From Nonomuraea solani (GTDB lineage: Bacteria > Actinomycetota > Actinomycetes > Streptosporangiales > Streptosporangiaceae), in NCBI RefSeq assembly GCF_900108335.1, contig NZ_FNVT01000012.1, forward strand, positions 186,001-250,000: a stretch of 64,000 bases of DNA, read 5' to 3'. Positions 32,688-46,104 of the stretch are shown piece after piece; the stretch's first letter is position 1; every line of letters starts with the position of its first letter. The notes below the pieces were generated by a model that worked only from the letters and a program-made list of their open reading frames with translations, was not told the origin of the DNA and made no database searches. A program made the position numbers and the translations under genes.

Positions 32688-33099
32688 TTTCCTTCCCGGT
32701 GACCGCCCGTTGCCCGGTGCCCTTGTCGGCGGCCTCCACGGACTCCCAGAGCGTCTGGTACCACGGCGGAACCACCGGCGGCTGCTTCACGGCCGTCTGT
32801 TCCTTGCCCGTTTCCGGCTGCATCACCACATAGCACTTCTCGCCGGGCCCGCAGTAATGCAGTCGTTCCTTGGCCGTCTTCTTGATCCAGTTGGGGTCGT
32901 CGCTCTGCCGGTCGCGGGCCAGCAACGCCTGTTTCTCCGCCTCGACCCTGGCCTTCTCCGCCCGCAGCTCGGAGATGCTGCGGCGGAAGCTGATGTATTC
33001 GCGCACAGGGTAGGCCAGGCTCATCGCGATCGCGCAGACCACGACGGCCAGGATGGCGGCCCGCCCGGTGAGCTGCGGTCTCTTCGCCAAGTGCTGCAC
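32674..33099 (-). CDS. FtsB/DivIC-family septum-formation protein
   Basis: Cell-division protein of 141 residues: a short cytoplasmic tail, one membrane helix (about 13-33), then a coiled coil (about 38-63, SISELRAEKARVEAEKQALL) and an extracytoplasmic domain with ERLHYCGPGEKCYVV. FtsB/DivIC joins FtsL and FtsQ in the divisome. The gene follows eno directly, as in many actinobacteria, and overlaps DUF501. GTG start. Confidence 0.85.
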   Translation of the reverse strand: MQHLAKRPQLTGRAAILAVVVCAIAMSLAYPVREYISFRRSISELRAEKARVEAEKQALLARDRQSDDPNWIKKTAKERLHYCGPGEKCYVVMQPETGKEQTAVKQPPVVPPWYQTLWESVEAADKGTGQRAVTGKESVGR

Positions 33100-33111
33100 A
33101 CCCCCTCAAGG

Positions 33112-33146
33112 ACGGCTCGCGGCAGGTTCGGGGTGCCGCGAGCCGT
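33112..33146 (-). terminator. terminator hairpin after eno
   Basis: A perfect thirteen-base stem (ACGGCTCGCGGCA and complement) with a nine-base loop begins nine bases after the eno stop. It would reduce read-through into ftsB. Confidence 0.7.
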
Positions 33147-33154
33147 ACTCGAAA

Positions 33155-34432
<1,278 letters not shown>

Positions 34433-34552
34433 GGGATGCGCTCCTAGTTGAAAGGCAATATGCCATCAGAGCCTATCGGTACGCCCACATCAGGGACTGC
34501 ACGCCCACGCGCGACGGGCGCAGCCCCGCACTGTCAGGCTCCATGCGGCGGC

Positions 34553-34935
34553 TCAACCTTGGGGGACCAGGCTCCAGGCGCGGAGTTTGCCGCCGATGCC
34601 GGCCGTCGGCCGACGTGACGCCCACGTTCGCCGTGCCGGTGGTGAAGTCGCGGACGCGTGCGCCGGTGCCGAGGTCGTACAGGGCGGTGGTACGGCCCAC
34701 CGTGACGGCGGCCAGGCCCTCACCGAAGGTGGCCACCGAACGGACGGAGCCCGTCTTGATCAGCCCAGACGGGCTCAGCAACAGTGCAGCACCTTGACGG
34801 CCACGTGCGCGCCCGTGGCGTCCCTCCCCAGGAACACCGAGCCTGCCCGCCGTCGCCGAGCCCGCCGAGCAGGCGGTAGCCCGCGACCTCCCGTGGCCCT
34901 CCGGTATGCAGCCGTCTCAGCTCTACCAGTCCCCC
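34553..34935 (-). pseudogene. decayed Ser/Thr protein kinase - propeller gene
   Basis: The minus strand starts with the kinase glycine loop: EVAGYRLLGGLGDGGQ, then after a one-base deletion SVFLGRDATGAHVAVKVLH, including the catalytic Lys region. The next bases jump to a propeller-like C terminus (AAVTVGRTTALYDLGTG), then shift frame again to GGKLRAWSLVPQG and a TGA at 34553. The kinase body is missing. It is a remnant of a receptor-type kinase with a C-terminal repeat domain, after a large internal deletion and two frameshifts. Confidence 0.7.
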
Positions 34936-34980
34936 TGGTCTCTACAGCCCCCAGGGGATTTCGCGACCTAGCGCGCCAAA

Positions 34981-35913
34981 CTATTCGGAAGACTCCCAGG
35001 CCCGTACCCGATCCCGGTACGCCCGCGCAGCCCCCCGCAGCTCGCCTTCGGCGTCCAGCCCGGCCTCGGCGGCCCGGCGTACCAGATCGAACAGCTCCCG
35101 GGCCACCCCCTGCCCGACCGCCGCCGACAGCGACTCGGGCGCCCCGGCCCGCTCGGCCCTGCGTACGAGCTGCGCCACCAGCGACAACGCCGGCTGCCCC
35201 ATGGGCACCCCGTCGAGCGCCGACTCGCTGCCCTTCGACGCCCGCTCGGCCGCCTTGATGGCCTCCCAGTTGTCGTTGACCTCGTCGGCGCTCTCGGCCC
35301 GCACCGAGCCGAACACGTGCGGATGCCGCCGGACGAGCTTCTCGACGATCCCGGCCGCCACGTCGTCCATGTCGAAGCCCTCGGCCACCCGCGCGTGGAA
35401 GACCACCTGCAGCAGCAGGTCTCCCAGCTCCTCGCGGAGCGCCGGATAGTCGCCCTGCTCGATGGTCTCGAGCACCTCGTAGGCCTCTTCGAGCAGGTAG
35501 GGCACCAACGTCTCGTGCGTCTGCTTGCGATCCCACGGACACTCGGTACGCAGCCGGTCCATCACCCCCACCAGATCGAGCACCCTGGCCCCCGGCAGGT
35601 CATAAGACCCCGGGACCACCTCGATCAGCGGCGGCTCGTCGAGCGCCACGGCGGCGTGCCCCACGGCCCGCATGAAGCCCTCGCCGTCCTGGTCGGACAG
35701 CCACACGACGGTCTCGGCGACCGCCCGCCCGGCCAGCGCCGCCGGATCCGGCGAGACGACCTCGACCTCGATCCCGGCCTCGCCCAGGTAGGGCAGGTGC
35801 GGATGAGCGGCGGAGCCGGTGAGCACCGGGCCGGAGCGCAGGGCCTGCCAGGCCTGATGGCTGAGCAGGCCCGGCGCGACCCTGGGCGAGGTGGTGACGA
35901 CGATCAGCGGCAC
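34981..35913 (-). CDS. mazG: MazG-family nucleoside triphosphate pyrophosphohydrolase
   Basis: House-cleaning enzyme of 310 residues that hydrolyses non-canonical NTPs. The catalytic helix pattern EExxE is seen in LLEEAYEVLETIE at about residue 140, followed by REELGDLLLQVVFHARVAE, and CPWDRKQTHETLVPYLLEE is the classic MazG block. The N-terminal 110 residues are a variable domain common in actinobacteria. The start GTG lies five bases after the stop of the upstream SurA-like gene, so the two probably form an operon with mfd further upstream. Confidence 0.92.
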   Translation of the reverse strand: MPLIVVTTSPRVAPGLLSHQAWQALRSGPVLTGSAAHPHLPYLGEAGIEVEVVSPDPAALAGRAVAETVVWLSDQDGEGFMRAVGHAAVALDEPPLIEVVPGSYDLPGARVLDLVGVMDRLRTECPWDRKQTHETLVPYLLEEAYEVLETIEQGDYPALREELGDLLLQVVFHARVAEGFDMDDVAAGIVEKLVRRHPHVFGSVRAESADEVNDNWEAIKAAERASKGSESALDGVPMGQPALSLVAQLVRRAERAGAPESLSAAVGQGVARELFDLVRRAAEAGLDAEGELRGAARAYRDRVRAWESSE

Positions 35914-35917
35914 GGGG

Positions 35918-36529
35918 TCAGCCCTGCGGCTGCTGCGGCTGCTGCTGCGCCTGCGGGGCGGTGGCCTTGCCGAACCTGCCGGCGTCCAGGAACAGCCCCG
36001 GGTTCTCCTGCGAGCGCTGCGGGTTGAGGTTCCCGTAACGCGGGTTGAAGATCGGCTTGAACGAGGCGAACTCCTGGGTCAGGCGCTGCGTCCCGGCCTC
36101 GCCGCCGAACTGCTGCTGCAGCTTCGCCAGGCCCACCATCGCCCGGCCGTAGTCGCGCGCGTCGGCCGGCGCGACCCCGTTGGCCAGCAGGTTGATCTCG
36201 GGCGACTGGAACTGACCCGGATCCTTCAGCGCGGCGTCCACCTCGGCCTCGCTCACCTGCACGTTGTGACGCGCCAGGAGCTGCCTGGAGGCGCTCACGT
36301 TGACCAGCCGCTGCAGCACGACGTGGCTGGCCGGCACGCCGAGCTGCGACTCGTCGAGCTGCGCCCGCTTCAGCGCGGCCAGGTATGACCGCGTGTCCGT
36401 GTTGAGCTTGTCCGTCGAGATGCGCTCGTTCCCGACCACGGCCGCGGCCCCGGCCTGCATGGGCGAGGAGCAGGCGGTCAGTGCGATGGCCACTGCCCCG
36501 GCGGCCGCAGCCACTCGTATCGACTTCAC
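35918..36529 (-). CDS. SurA-N-type chaperone-like lipoprotein
   Basis: Lipoprotein of 203 residues. The signal peptide ends in the lipobox LTAC with Cys at 20. The mature part resembles the N-terminal helical domain of SurA/trigger-factor-like chaperones (AAAVVGNERISTDKLNTD... and VSASRQLLARHNVQVSEAEV), without a visible rotamase domain. A Gln/Pro-rich tail ends the protein. It probably helps fold exported proteins. It lies between mfd and mazG, all leftward. Confidence 0.8.
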   Translation of the reverse strand: MKSIRVAAAAGAVAIALTACSSPMQAGAAAVVGNERISTDKLNTDTRSYLAALKRAQLDESQLGVPASHVVLQRLVNVSASRQLLARHNVQVSEAEVDAALKDPGQFQSPEINLLANGVAPADARDYGRAMVGLAKLQQQFGGEAGTQRLTQEFASFKPIFNPRYGNLNPQRSQENPGLFLDAGRFGKATAPQAQQQPQQPQG

Positions 36530-36559
36530 GTATGTCCCTTTCCGACCCGAAAACCGCCG

Positions 36560-40048
<3,489 letters not shown>

Positions 40049-40161
40049 CAGAAACGCCCACAGCCCCACGACGGCAACACGATTACCCCCGGCCGTGTCA
40101 GGTCGCGGGGGTCTCGTACAAGCCTACTCGCCGCCAGGGCGCAACCGGCGCCGCGGGAGGC

Positions 40162-40524
40162 TCAGCCGACTCTGTAACCTGCCACGGAAGGCCAGCGCAC
40201 GGTCAGGACGGTCGAATGTTCCTCCGCCCGCCATGAGTGGTCCACTCCCTTGCCCCACACCACATAGTCGCCCGGGTCGGCCAGGAGCACGCTGCGGCCG
40301 GGCAGCTCGACCCGGAACCGGCCGCTGATCAGGACGAGCAGCGCCGTACGCGCCTCGCCCTTGACCCACTCGGCCCGCTCGTCCCCAGGCGGGTGCACAC
40401 CCCACTTGATCTCGACGTCCTCGCTGTGCCTTGGGTCGCCAGGGGGTTTGAAGTGACCGAGCAGCCAGCCCCGGTCGAGTGCCGCGTCGGCGCCGGCTTT
40501 CCCCACGTAGACCTGATCGCTCAC
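40162..40524 (-). CDS. cupin-fold protein
   Basis: Protein of 120 residues with a single small beta-barrel cupin domain: GRFRVELPGRSVLLADPGDYVVWGKGVDHSW carries the second cupin motif, with an Asp and a His placed as metal ligands. The rest, including KWGVHPPGDERAEW, completes the barrel. Such proteins may be isomerases, ligand-binding modules or regulators; no partner is evident. Start is the GTG at 40524. Confidence 0.75.
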   Translation of the reverse strand: MSDQVYVGKAGADAALDRGWLLGHFKPPGDPRHSEDVEIKWGVHPPGDERAEWVKGEARTALLVLISGRFRVELPGRSVLLADPGDYVVWGKGVDHSWRAEEHSTVLTVRWPSVAGYRVG

Positions 40525-40573
40525 GGCCCAGGACGCTAGCAGGGAAATGCATTACTAAGACCGATTGATTGAT

Positions 40574-40579
40574 TACTGT
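40574..40579 (+). promoter_or_regulatory. -10 element of a leaderless transcript
   Basis: TACTGT ends seven bases before the ATG at 40587. No ribosome-binding site is present. Confidence 0.45.
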
Positions 40580-40586
40580 AGGTCAC

Positions 40587-41306
40587 ATGTCTGAGGTGCG
40601 GTCTGTCGCCCAGAGAGGCGACCTCTTCGGTCAACGAGTCCGCGAGCACTGTGCCGGGCAGCCGATCAGGCGGCTCGACGTGCTGGTCGCGGGGTGCGCG
40701 CACGACGAGCCACTGACGCTCGACCATGTCGAGATCAGGGCCACCGGGGCCGACGAGGACCATCCGGCCGTCAGGAGGGTGGTGGAGGAGCGGGCCGACC
40801 TGGTCGCCTGGTCTCTGGGCGATCTGCGCTCCGCGCCGCTGCCGCCCAGGTCCTACGACGTGGTGCAGCTCTCGTTCCTGCTGGAGCGCGTCCGGCACGC
40901 CGAGCTGGTGTTCGACCGGCTGCTGCACTCGCTGCGGCCCGGCGGCCTGGTGCTGCTGCGCATGCGCGACCGCAGGTCGGCCTACGGCCTGCTCGACCGC
41001 ATCACGCCGTCGTGGCTGCGCCGCCTGCTGTGGCGGCCCCTGGTCACGCCCGGCACGCCGGGGCCGCTGCCCACCGTCTACGAGCCGCTGGCCTCCAGTG
41101 ACGGCATGCACGCGTTCTGCCTGAGCCGCGGCCTCATGATCACCGATGACGAGCGCGCCACCAGCGGCCCGGCCCGCTCGCGCAGGATCGGCGCGGCCGC
41201 GGTCGCGGTGATGTCCACACTGACCCGCGGCCGCTATCCCGCCTCTCACGACGAGATCACCATGGTGATCAGAAAGCCCCAGCATCACTTCGCACGGCTC
41301 CTCTAG
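40587..41306 (+). CDS. methyltransferase-like protein
   Basis: Protein of 239 residues resembling class I S-adenosylmethionine-dependent methyltransferases. RRLDVLVAGC may be the first strand, and DLVAWSLGDLRSAPLPPRSYDVVQLSFLLERV with LLHSLRPGGLVLLRM are the later conserved strands of the Methyltransf_11 type. The glycine-rich motif I is weak, so activity is uncertain. It lies just left of the sulfation/polysaccharide region; whether it belongs to it is not clear. The ATG is probably leaderless. Confidence 0.65.
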   Translation: MSEVRSVAQRGDLFGQRVREHCAGQPIRRLDVLVAGCAHDEPLTLDHVEIRATGADEDHPAVRRVVEERADLVAWSLGDLRSAPLPPRSYDVVQLSFLLERVRHAELVFDRLLHSLRPGGLVLLRMRDRRSAYGLLDRITPSWLRRLLWRPLVTPGTPGPLPTVYEPLASSDGMHAFCLSRGLMITDDERATSGPARSRRIGAAAVAVMSTLTRGRYPASHDEITMVIRKPQHHFARLL

Positions 41307-41377
41307 CGACACACTGGTATCTGTCGCTAAACTCCTTTCCTACCAATTCAATCGGAATAGTTGGGATGTAGGAAGAC

Positions 41378-42592
41378 GTGGAGTGGACCCCTGAGCCGCA
41401 CGAACTGGCCGATCTCGAGCTGCTGCTCTCCGGCGCGTTCGAGCCGCTGACCGGGTTCCTGGGCCACGACGACCTGCACGCGGTCCACGAGCGGGGCACG
41501 CTCGCCGACGGCACGCCGTGGCCCGCCGCCGTCACCCTCCACCTGTCCGCCGAGGTCTCCCCCGGCGACGAGGTCACGCTGCTCGACCCCGAGGGCCTGC
41601 CGCTGGCCGCGCTCACCGTGGCCGCCCAGGAGCCCGACGGGCTGGTCTCGGGGCCGATCAAGGGGCTGGGCGCGCCGGAGCACGGGCCGTTCGCGCGCCT
41701 GCGGCGCACCCCGGAGCAGGTGCGCGAGGAGCTCGGCGGGCGCGCGGCGCTCGCCGTCACCATGCGGGGGCCGCTCGACGACCTCTCCGAGATCGTCGCC
41801 ACCGCGCGAGACCTCGACGCGGTGATCCTGCTGCTTCCTCTCGCCTACGGCGAGCAGGGCCCCGCGGTCGTACGCGCCGCGCTGCGCGCCCAGGAAAAGC
41901 TGCCCGCCGGCACCCTGGTCGCCTCCGTGCCGCTCGCGCCGCGCGAGGAGCCCGAGATCGACCTGGAGCTGCGCGAGCACGTCGCCACCGCCTACGGCGC
42001 CACCGAGCACCTGGCGGGCCCCGACCCCGTCCACATCCCCGGCCCGCCGCACCGCCGCGGCCTGGTGGTCTTCTTCACCGGCCTGTCCGGCTCGGGCAAG
42101 TCCACGATCGCCCGCGGCCTGCGCGACGTCCTGCTCGAACTCGGCACGCGCACGGTGACCTACCTCGACGGCGACCTCGTACGCCACCTGCTGTCCAAGG
42201 GCCTGACCTTCTCCAAGGCCGACCGCGACCTCAACATCCGCCGCATCGGCTTCGTCGCCGCCGAGGCCGCCCGGCACGGCGGCCTGGCCATCTGCGCGCC
42301 GATCGCCCCCTACGCGGCCACCCGCGAGGAGGTGCGCGAGATGGCCGAGTCCGTGGGGGCCGACTTCCTGCTCGTGCACGTCGCGACGCCGCTGGAGGAG
42401 TGCGAGCGGCGCGACCGCAAGGGCCTGTACGCCAAGGCCCGCGCCGGGCTCATCCCCGAGTTCACCGGCGTCTCCGACCCCTACGAGGAGCCGGACGACG
42501 CCGATCTGACGATCGACACGACGCACCTGCCGATCGAGGCGGCCGTCTCCCGGGTGCTCGACACCCTGAAGGGCGGAGGGTGGATCCGTTGA
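41378..42592 (+). CDS. cysC: APS kinase with degenerate ATP-sulfurylase-like N terminus
   Basis: Protein of 404 residues. The C-terminal 175 residues are a complete adenylylsulfate kinase: P-loop GLSGSGKST at about 235-243, then DGDLVRHLL and the FSKADRDLNIRRIGFVA lid region, forming PAPS from APS and ATP. The N-terminal 225 residues resemble the start of an ATP sulfurylase (GAFEPLTGFLGHDDLHAV), but I see no QxRNPxH or HxGH catalytic motif, and the region is too short for a sulfurylase. CysD and CysN, encoded 12 kb away in the same locus, would supply APS. The next gene starts inside its stop codon. Confidence 0.85.
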   Translation: MEWTPEPHELADLELLLSGAFEPLTGFLGHDDLHAVHERGTLADGTPWPAAVTLHLSAEVSPGDEVTLLDPEGLPLAALTVAAQEPDGLVSGPIKGLGAPEHGPFARLRRTPEQVREELGGRAALAVTMRGPLDDLSEIVATARDLDAVILLLPLAYGEQGPAVVRAALRAQEKLPAGTLVASVPLAPREEPEIDLELREHVATAYGATEHLAGPDPVHIPGPPHRRGLVVFFTGLSGSGKSTIARGLRDVLLELGTRTVTYLDGDLVRHLLSKGLTFSKADRDLNIRRIGFVAAEAARHGGLAICAPIAPYAATREEVREMAESVGADFLLVHVATPLEECERRDRKGLYAKARAGLIPEFTGVSDPYEEPDDADLTIDTTHLPIEAAVSRVLDTLKGGGWIR

Positions 42593-43470
42593 TCGACTGG
42601 GCTCTGATCGGCGGGTCGTTCCTCGTCGCCATCGTGGTCGGGCTGACCGGGATGGGCGGCGGGGCCCTCATGACCCCGATGATGATGCTGTTCTTCAACG
42701 TGCCGCCGCTGGCCGCGGTCTCCAGCGACCTCGTGGCCTCGGCCGTGATGAAGCCGGTCGGCAGCGTCGTGCACATGCGCCGCGGCACCGTCAACCTGCG
42801 CCTGGTCGGCTGGCTGTGCGCGGGTTCGGTGCCGGCGGCGTTCTGCGGGGTGTTCCTGGCGCGGGCGTTCGCGGTGACCGACGCGGTGAAGTACGCGCTC
42901 GGGGTGGCGCTGCTGCTGGCCGTCGCGGGCATGGCGCTCAAGAGCTGGCTCGGCGCCCGGGGCGGCACGTCGAGCGCCCACGAGATCGTCGTGCGCCCAA
43001 TTCCGACCCTACTGGTCGGTACGGTAGGCGGAGTCGTCGTCGGCGTCTCGTCCGTGGGCTCGGGCTCATTGATCATCGTGGCCCTGCTGGTGCTCTATCC
43101 GGCGCTCAAGGCCAACCAGCTCGTCGGCACGGACCTCGTCCAGGCGGTGCCGCTGGTCGCCTCCGCCGCGCTCGGCCACCTGCTGTTCGGCGACTTCCAG
43201 ATGGACCTCACGGTGTCGCTGCTCATCGGCTCGATCCCGGGCGTCTACCTGGGCGCCAGGATCTCCTCGCGCGCCCCGGGCGGCCTGATCAGGGCCATGC
43301 TGGGGATCGTGCTGCTCGCCTCCGCGCTCAAGCTCCTCGACGTGAGCAACACGCTCACCGTCTGGGCACTCGCGGCGGCCATCGCCGTCACCGTCGCCGG
43401 CTGGCGCCTGAAGGTCAGGGCCGCGGCACGGGAGTCGCGCGAAAGTACGGATCTCGAGCCAGCGCGCTGA
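42589..43470 (+). CDS. TauE/SafE-family anion transporter
   Basis: Integral membrane protein of 293 residues with eight predicted helices in two repeats, each headed by a glycine-rich motif (VGLTGMGGGALMTPM and VGVSSVGSGSLIIVAL). The family exports sulfite, sulfonates or related anions, or imports sulfate in some bacteria. It begins at a TTG that overlaps the cysC stop (TTGA), with GGAGG nine bases upstream, so it is translationally tied to PAPS synthesis. Its 3' end overlaps the convergent GH26-like gene by 56 bases. Confidence 0.85.
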   Translation: MIDWALIGGSFLVAIVVGLTGMGGGALMTPMMMLFFNVPPLAAVSSDLVASAVMKPVGSVVHMRRGTVNLRLVGWLCAGSVPAAFCGVFLARAFAVTDAVKYALGVALLLAVAGMALKSWLGARGGTSSAHEIVVRPIPTLLVGTVGGVVVGVSSVGSGSLIIVALLVLYPALKANQLVGTDLVQAVPLVASAALGHLLFGDFQMDLTVSLLIGSIPGVYLGARISSRAPGGLIRAMLGIVLLASALKLLDVSNTLTVWALAAAIAVTVAGWRLKVRAAARESRESTDLEPAR

Positions 43471-44506
43471 ACGCCTTGTCGCCCCCGGAGTCGGAGTCGA
43501 AGCTGGTGTCGCCGCGCGGCGCCCGTGGCGAGTCGAAGTAGAGCAACGCCTTGATCTGCGGATAACGCTTGATCTGTCTCAGCACCGACTCGAAGAACCT
43601 CCGCTTGAACGCCCCGTCGCGCGGCCGCTCGAACACCCCCCACTCGGCCACCATGACCGGCTTGCCGGGGAAGCGGGCCTGCATCCACCGATAGAACCCC
43701 GGCCAGTCCGGATATTCCTTGCGGGTCTTGTTCACCAGCCCGTCGAAGTCCTGCACCCGATCGTCGGCGTAGGGGTCCATGGCCACCCAGTCGACCACGT
43801 CGTCACCCGGATAGAGATCCTCGAACCACGGCTTGGCGGCCCAGTTGGGCGCCCCCATGTACGTCATCACCATGACGGCGTTCTTCACCCCCTCCGCCCG
43901 CAGCCGCAGCACCACGTGCCGGAACATGGCCGCGTAGTCGGTGGCCCGCATGCCCGAACCCGAGTCGGCGTCCACGTCGTTCTCGGGCTCGTGGTGCAGG
44001 GTGAGGAAGAACCGCTCCGGGAAGGTGCGCCGCAGGTAGCCGGCCAGGCGCTCGATCCTGGCGTCGAGGGCCCCACCGGCGATCTCCGCCCACGTGCGGT
44101 CGAACGACGGCTTCCAGTTGATCATCAGCAGCCGCGGCCTGGCCGGATCGCGGGCCAGCCTGACCTCCGCCTCGGTCGGGAACAGCTCGCTGCCCCGGTG
44201 GTAGACGTGCAGCACGTCGGCGGCGGCTCCCATGCGCGTCTCGGCGCCGTGCAGCGCCTGCTCCACCGGGGCTCCGGTGAAGACCTCGGGCGCCATGCCC
44301 CACCAGGCGCCGCAGGACGGGATGAGCCTGGTGGTGGCCGTACAGGCGGGCGAGCCCGACATCTCCTGCGACGGGCGGCTCGCGACCGGCGCGGGCAGGT
44401 GGGAGCCCTCCGCGCTGACGCAGGCGGCCAGCACCGCGACCAGGGCCATGATGACGCCGCTGAATGCGACATTCGTTGCGGTATGAGAAATAGCCCGTCG
44501 CTGCAA
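43415..44506 (-). CDS. GH26-like glycoside hydrolase lipoprotein
   Basis: Surface-anchored protein of 363 residues. An Arg-Arg-containing signal peptide ends in a lipobox (VLAAC, Cys at about 29). The catalytic domain is a TIM barrel of the family 26 type: the proton donor in LTLHHEPEND at about residue 170 and the likely nucleophile in VMVAEWGVFERP at about 275. Family 26 enzymes cleave beta-mannan and related glycans. Next to a polysaccharide-assembly locus it may trim or release the product. The start is TTG with GAGGGGG upstream. Confidence 0.78.
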   Translation of the reverse strand: MQRRAISHTATNVAFSGVIMALVAVLAACVSAEGSHLPAPVASRPSQEMSGSPACTATTRLIPSCGAWWGMAPEVFTGAPVEQALHGAETRMGAAADVLHVYHRGSELFPTEAEVRLARDPARPRLLMINWKPSFDRTWAEIAGGALDARIERLAGYLRRTFPERFFLTLHHEPENDVDADSGSGMRATDYAAMFRHVVLRLRAEGVKNAVMVMTYMGAPNWAAKPWFEDLYPGDDVVDWVAMDPYADDRVQDFDGLVNKTRKEYPDWPGFYRWMQARFPGKPVMVAEWGVFERPRDGAFKRRFFESVLRQIKRYPQIKALLYFDSPRAPRGDTSFDSDSGGDKAFSALARDPYFRATPVPRP

Positions 44507-44799
44507 AGCCTTTCAACCCCCTCGTTGAACGCCCTCGCCTGTCACTCCTGAACCTTGCCATGTCGCTCCTGGAACTTCAGCCAGTGTGGAAGTCTCTCCA
44601 GTTCGTGGCGGTGAAGTAACCGTCCGAATTTTCCGACATTTCATTTTATTGGGACTCTTCTTTATGGCCTTACCGGAGAAAATCTTGCGTATTCAACCTG
44701 GGTACTGACCGTCCGTCCTATAGTGGGCGCACACTTCGACCAGTGACGCAGCGTCGTCGATCGGGTACAAAACGCACACAATCCAGGAGATCCTCCCCC

Positions 44800-46104
44800 A
44801 TGAGCTCCGGCACCGATCTGGACGAGCACCTATCGCTGCTGCGCAGGCGGTGGCTGCTCCTGGTGGGCTGCGTCGTGTTCGGCGGCACCGCGGGACTCGC
44901 GCTGATGCGGCTCACCCCGCCCGCCTATACGGCGACCACGCAGGTGCTGGTCATGCCGGCCGGCCTCCAGGAGCCGGGCAACCCGGTGACCAGCCGCCAG
45001 CGCGAGCCGCTCAACCTCGACACCGAGGCCCAGGTCGCGCAGTCGGCCGTGGTCGCGGCGCGGGCGGCCAGGGCGCTCGGAGCCGCGGCGCTGGAGCCGG
45101 CCGAGGTCACCGTGCCGCCCAACTCCGCGGTGCTGTGGATCTCGGTGACGGCCCCGGCGCCCACCGCCGCCGCGGAGCAGTCCGGCGCCTACGCCACGGC
45201 CTACCTGGCCAACCGGCGCGAGAGCGCGCTGACCGCGATGGCCGAGCAGCAGGAGGCCGTGCTCAGCAAGCTCAAGCAGGTCAACGCCGGGATCGACGTG
45301 GTGATCAAGGAGCTCGACCGGCTGCCCAGAGGCACTCCCGGGCACGCGATCGCCACCCAGCGGCAGGGCGTGCTCAACCGGCAGGCGGCCAGCCTCGCGC
45401 TGAAGTACGACGCGCTGCGGACGGTCGCGGTGACCCCCGGCTCGGTCATCAGCCAGGCCACGCCTCCGGCCGCGCCCAGCTCCCCCAGCCTGCCGCTCCA
45501 CCTCGGCACCGGGCTGATGGCGGGGCTGCTGGCGGGCTCGGCCGCCGCCTACGTCCGCGACCGGCTCGACAGGCGGCTGCGCACGGCCGCCGACGTCGAG
45601 CGGCTGACCGGCCTGCCCGTGCTCAGCGACCTGTCCAGCCCGCGCGAGCACGGCGTGCTGCACGACCTGGCCTGCGCCGTCGTCTCCGCCTGCCCCGGCA
45701 AGCGGCTGCTGGTCCGCGCGCTGCCCGCCGACCTCTACGCCTCCTCGCTGGCCGAGCCGCTCGCGGTCAGCGCGCCGCTGATCGTGCTCGACGGCACCGA
45801 CGTGCGCGACCTGGCCAGGGCGGACGCCGCGCTGCTGCTCGTGGGCCTGCGCCTGGTCACCGCCGACCAGGTGGCGAACACCGTACAACAACTCGCCCGG
45901 CATGACGTGCCGATCATCGGCGTGGTGACGGCTACCGACGCGGTGCCCTCGTTCGTACCCCTGCTGGAGCCGCGCGCGCACACCTCGCTCGGCAAGCTCG
46001 TCGCGTCCGGTGAGCTGACCGGCGAGCTGGAGTCCGGCGTGTCGGCCGAGACCACGCCCATGCAGGCGCTCCACCATCCGCGGCGGCCGGGCCAGCCGAC
46101 GTGA
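44800..46104 (+). CDS. Wzz/Wzc-like polysaccharide chain-length protein with degenerate kinase part
   Basis: Protein of 434 residues. Two membrane helices (about 17-35 and 232-250) enclose a periplasmic Wzz-type domain with a coiled coil. The C-terminal cytoplasmic part (about 255-434) resembles a tyrosine autokinase but has no Walker A (GKRLLVRAL stands where the P-loop would be) and no Tyr cluster. It would set glycan chain length. It heads a run of six genes joined by four-base overlaps. AGGAG lies ten bases before the ATG; a 293-base non-coding stretch upstream (44507-44799) presumably holds the operon promoter. Confidence 0.83.
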   Translation: MSSGTDLDEHLSLLRRRWLLLVGCVVFGGTAGLALMRLTPPAYTATTQVLVMPAGLQEPGNPVTSRQREPLNLDTEAQVAQSAVVAARAARALGAAALEPAEVTVPPNSAVLWISVTAPAPTAAAEQSGAYATAYLANRRESALTAMAEQQEAVLSKLKQVNAGIDVVIKELDRLPRGTPGHAIATQRQGVLNRQAASLALKYDALRTVAVTPGSVISQATPPAAPSSPSLPLHLGTGLMAGLLAGSAAAYVRDRLDRRLRTAADVERLTGLPVLSDLSSPREHGVLHDLACAVVSACPGKRLLVRALPADLYASSLAEPLAVSAPLIVLDGTDVRDLARADAALLLVGLRLVTADQVANTVQQLARHDVPIIGVVTATDAVPSFVPLLEPRAHTSLGKLVASGELTGELESGVSAETTPMQALHHPRRPGQPT

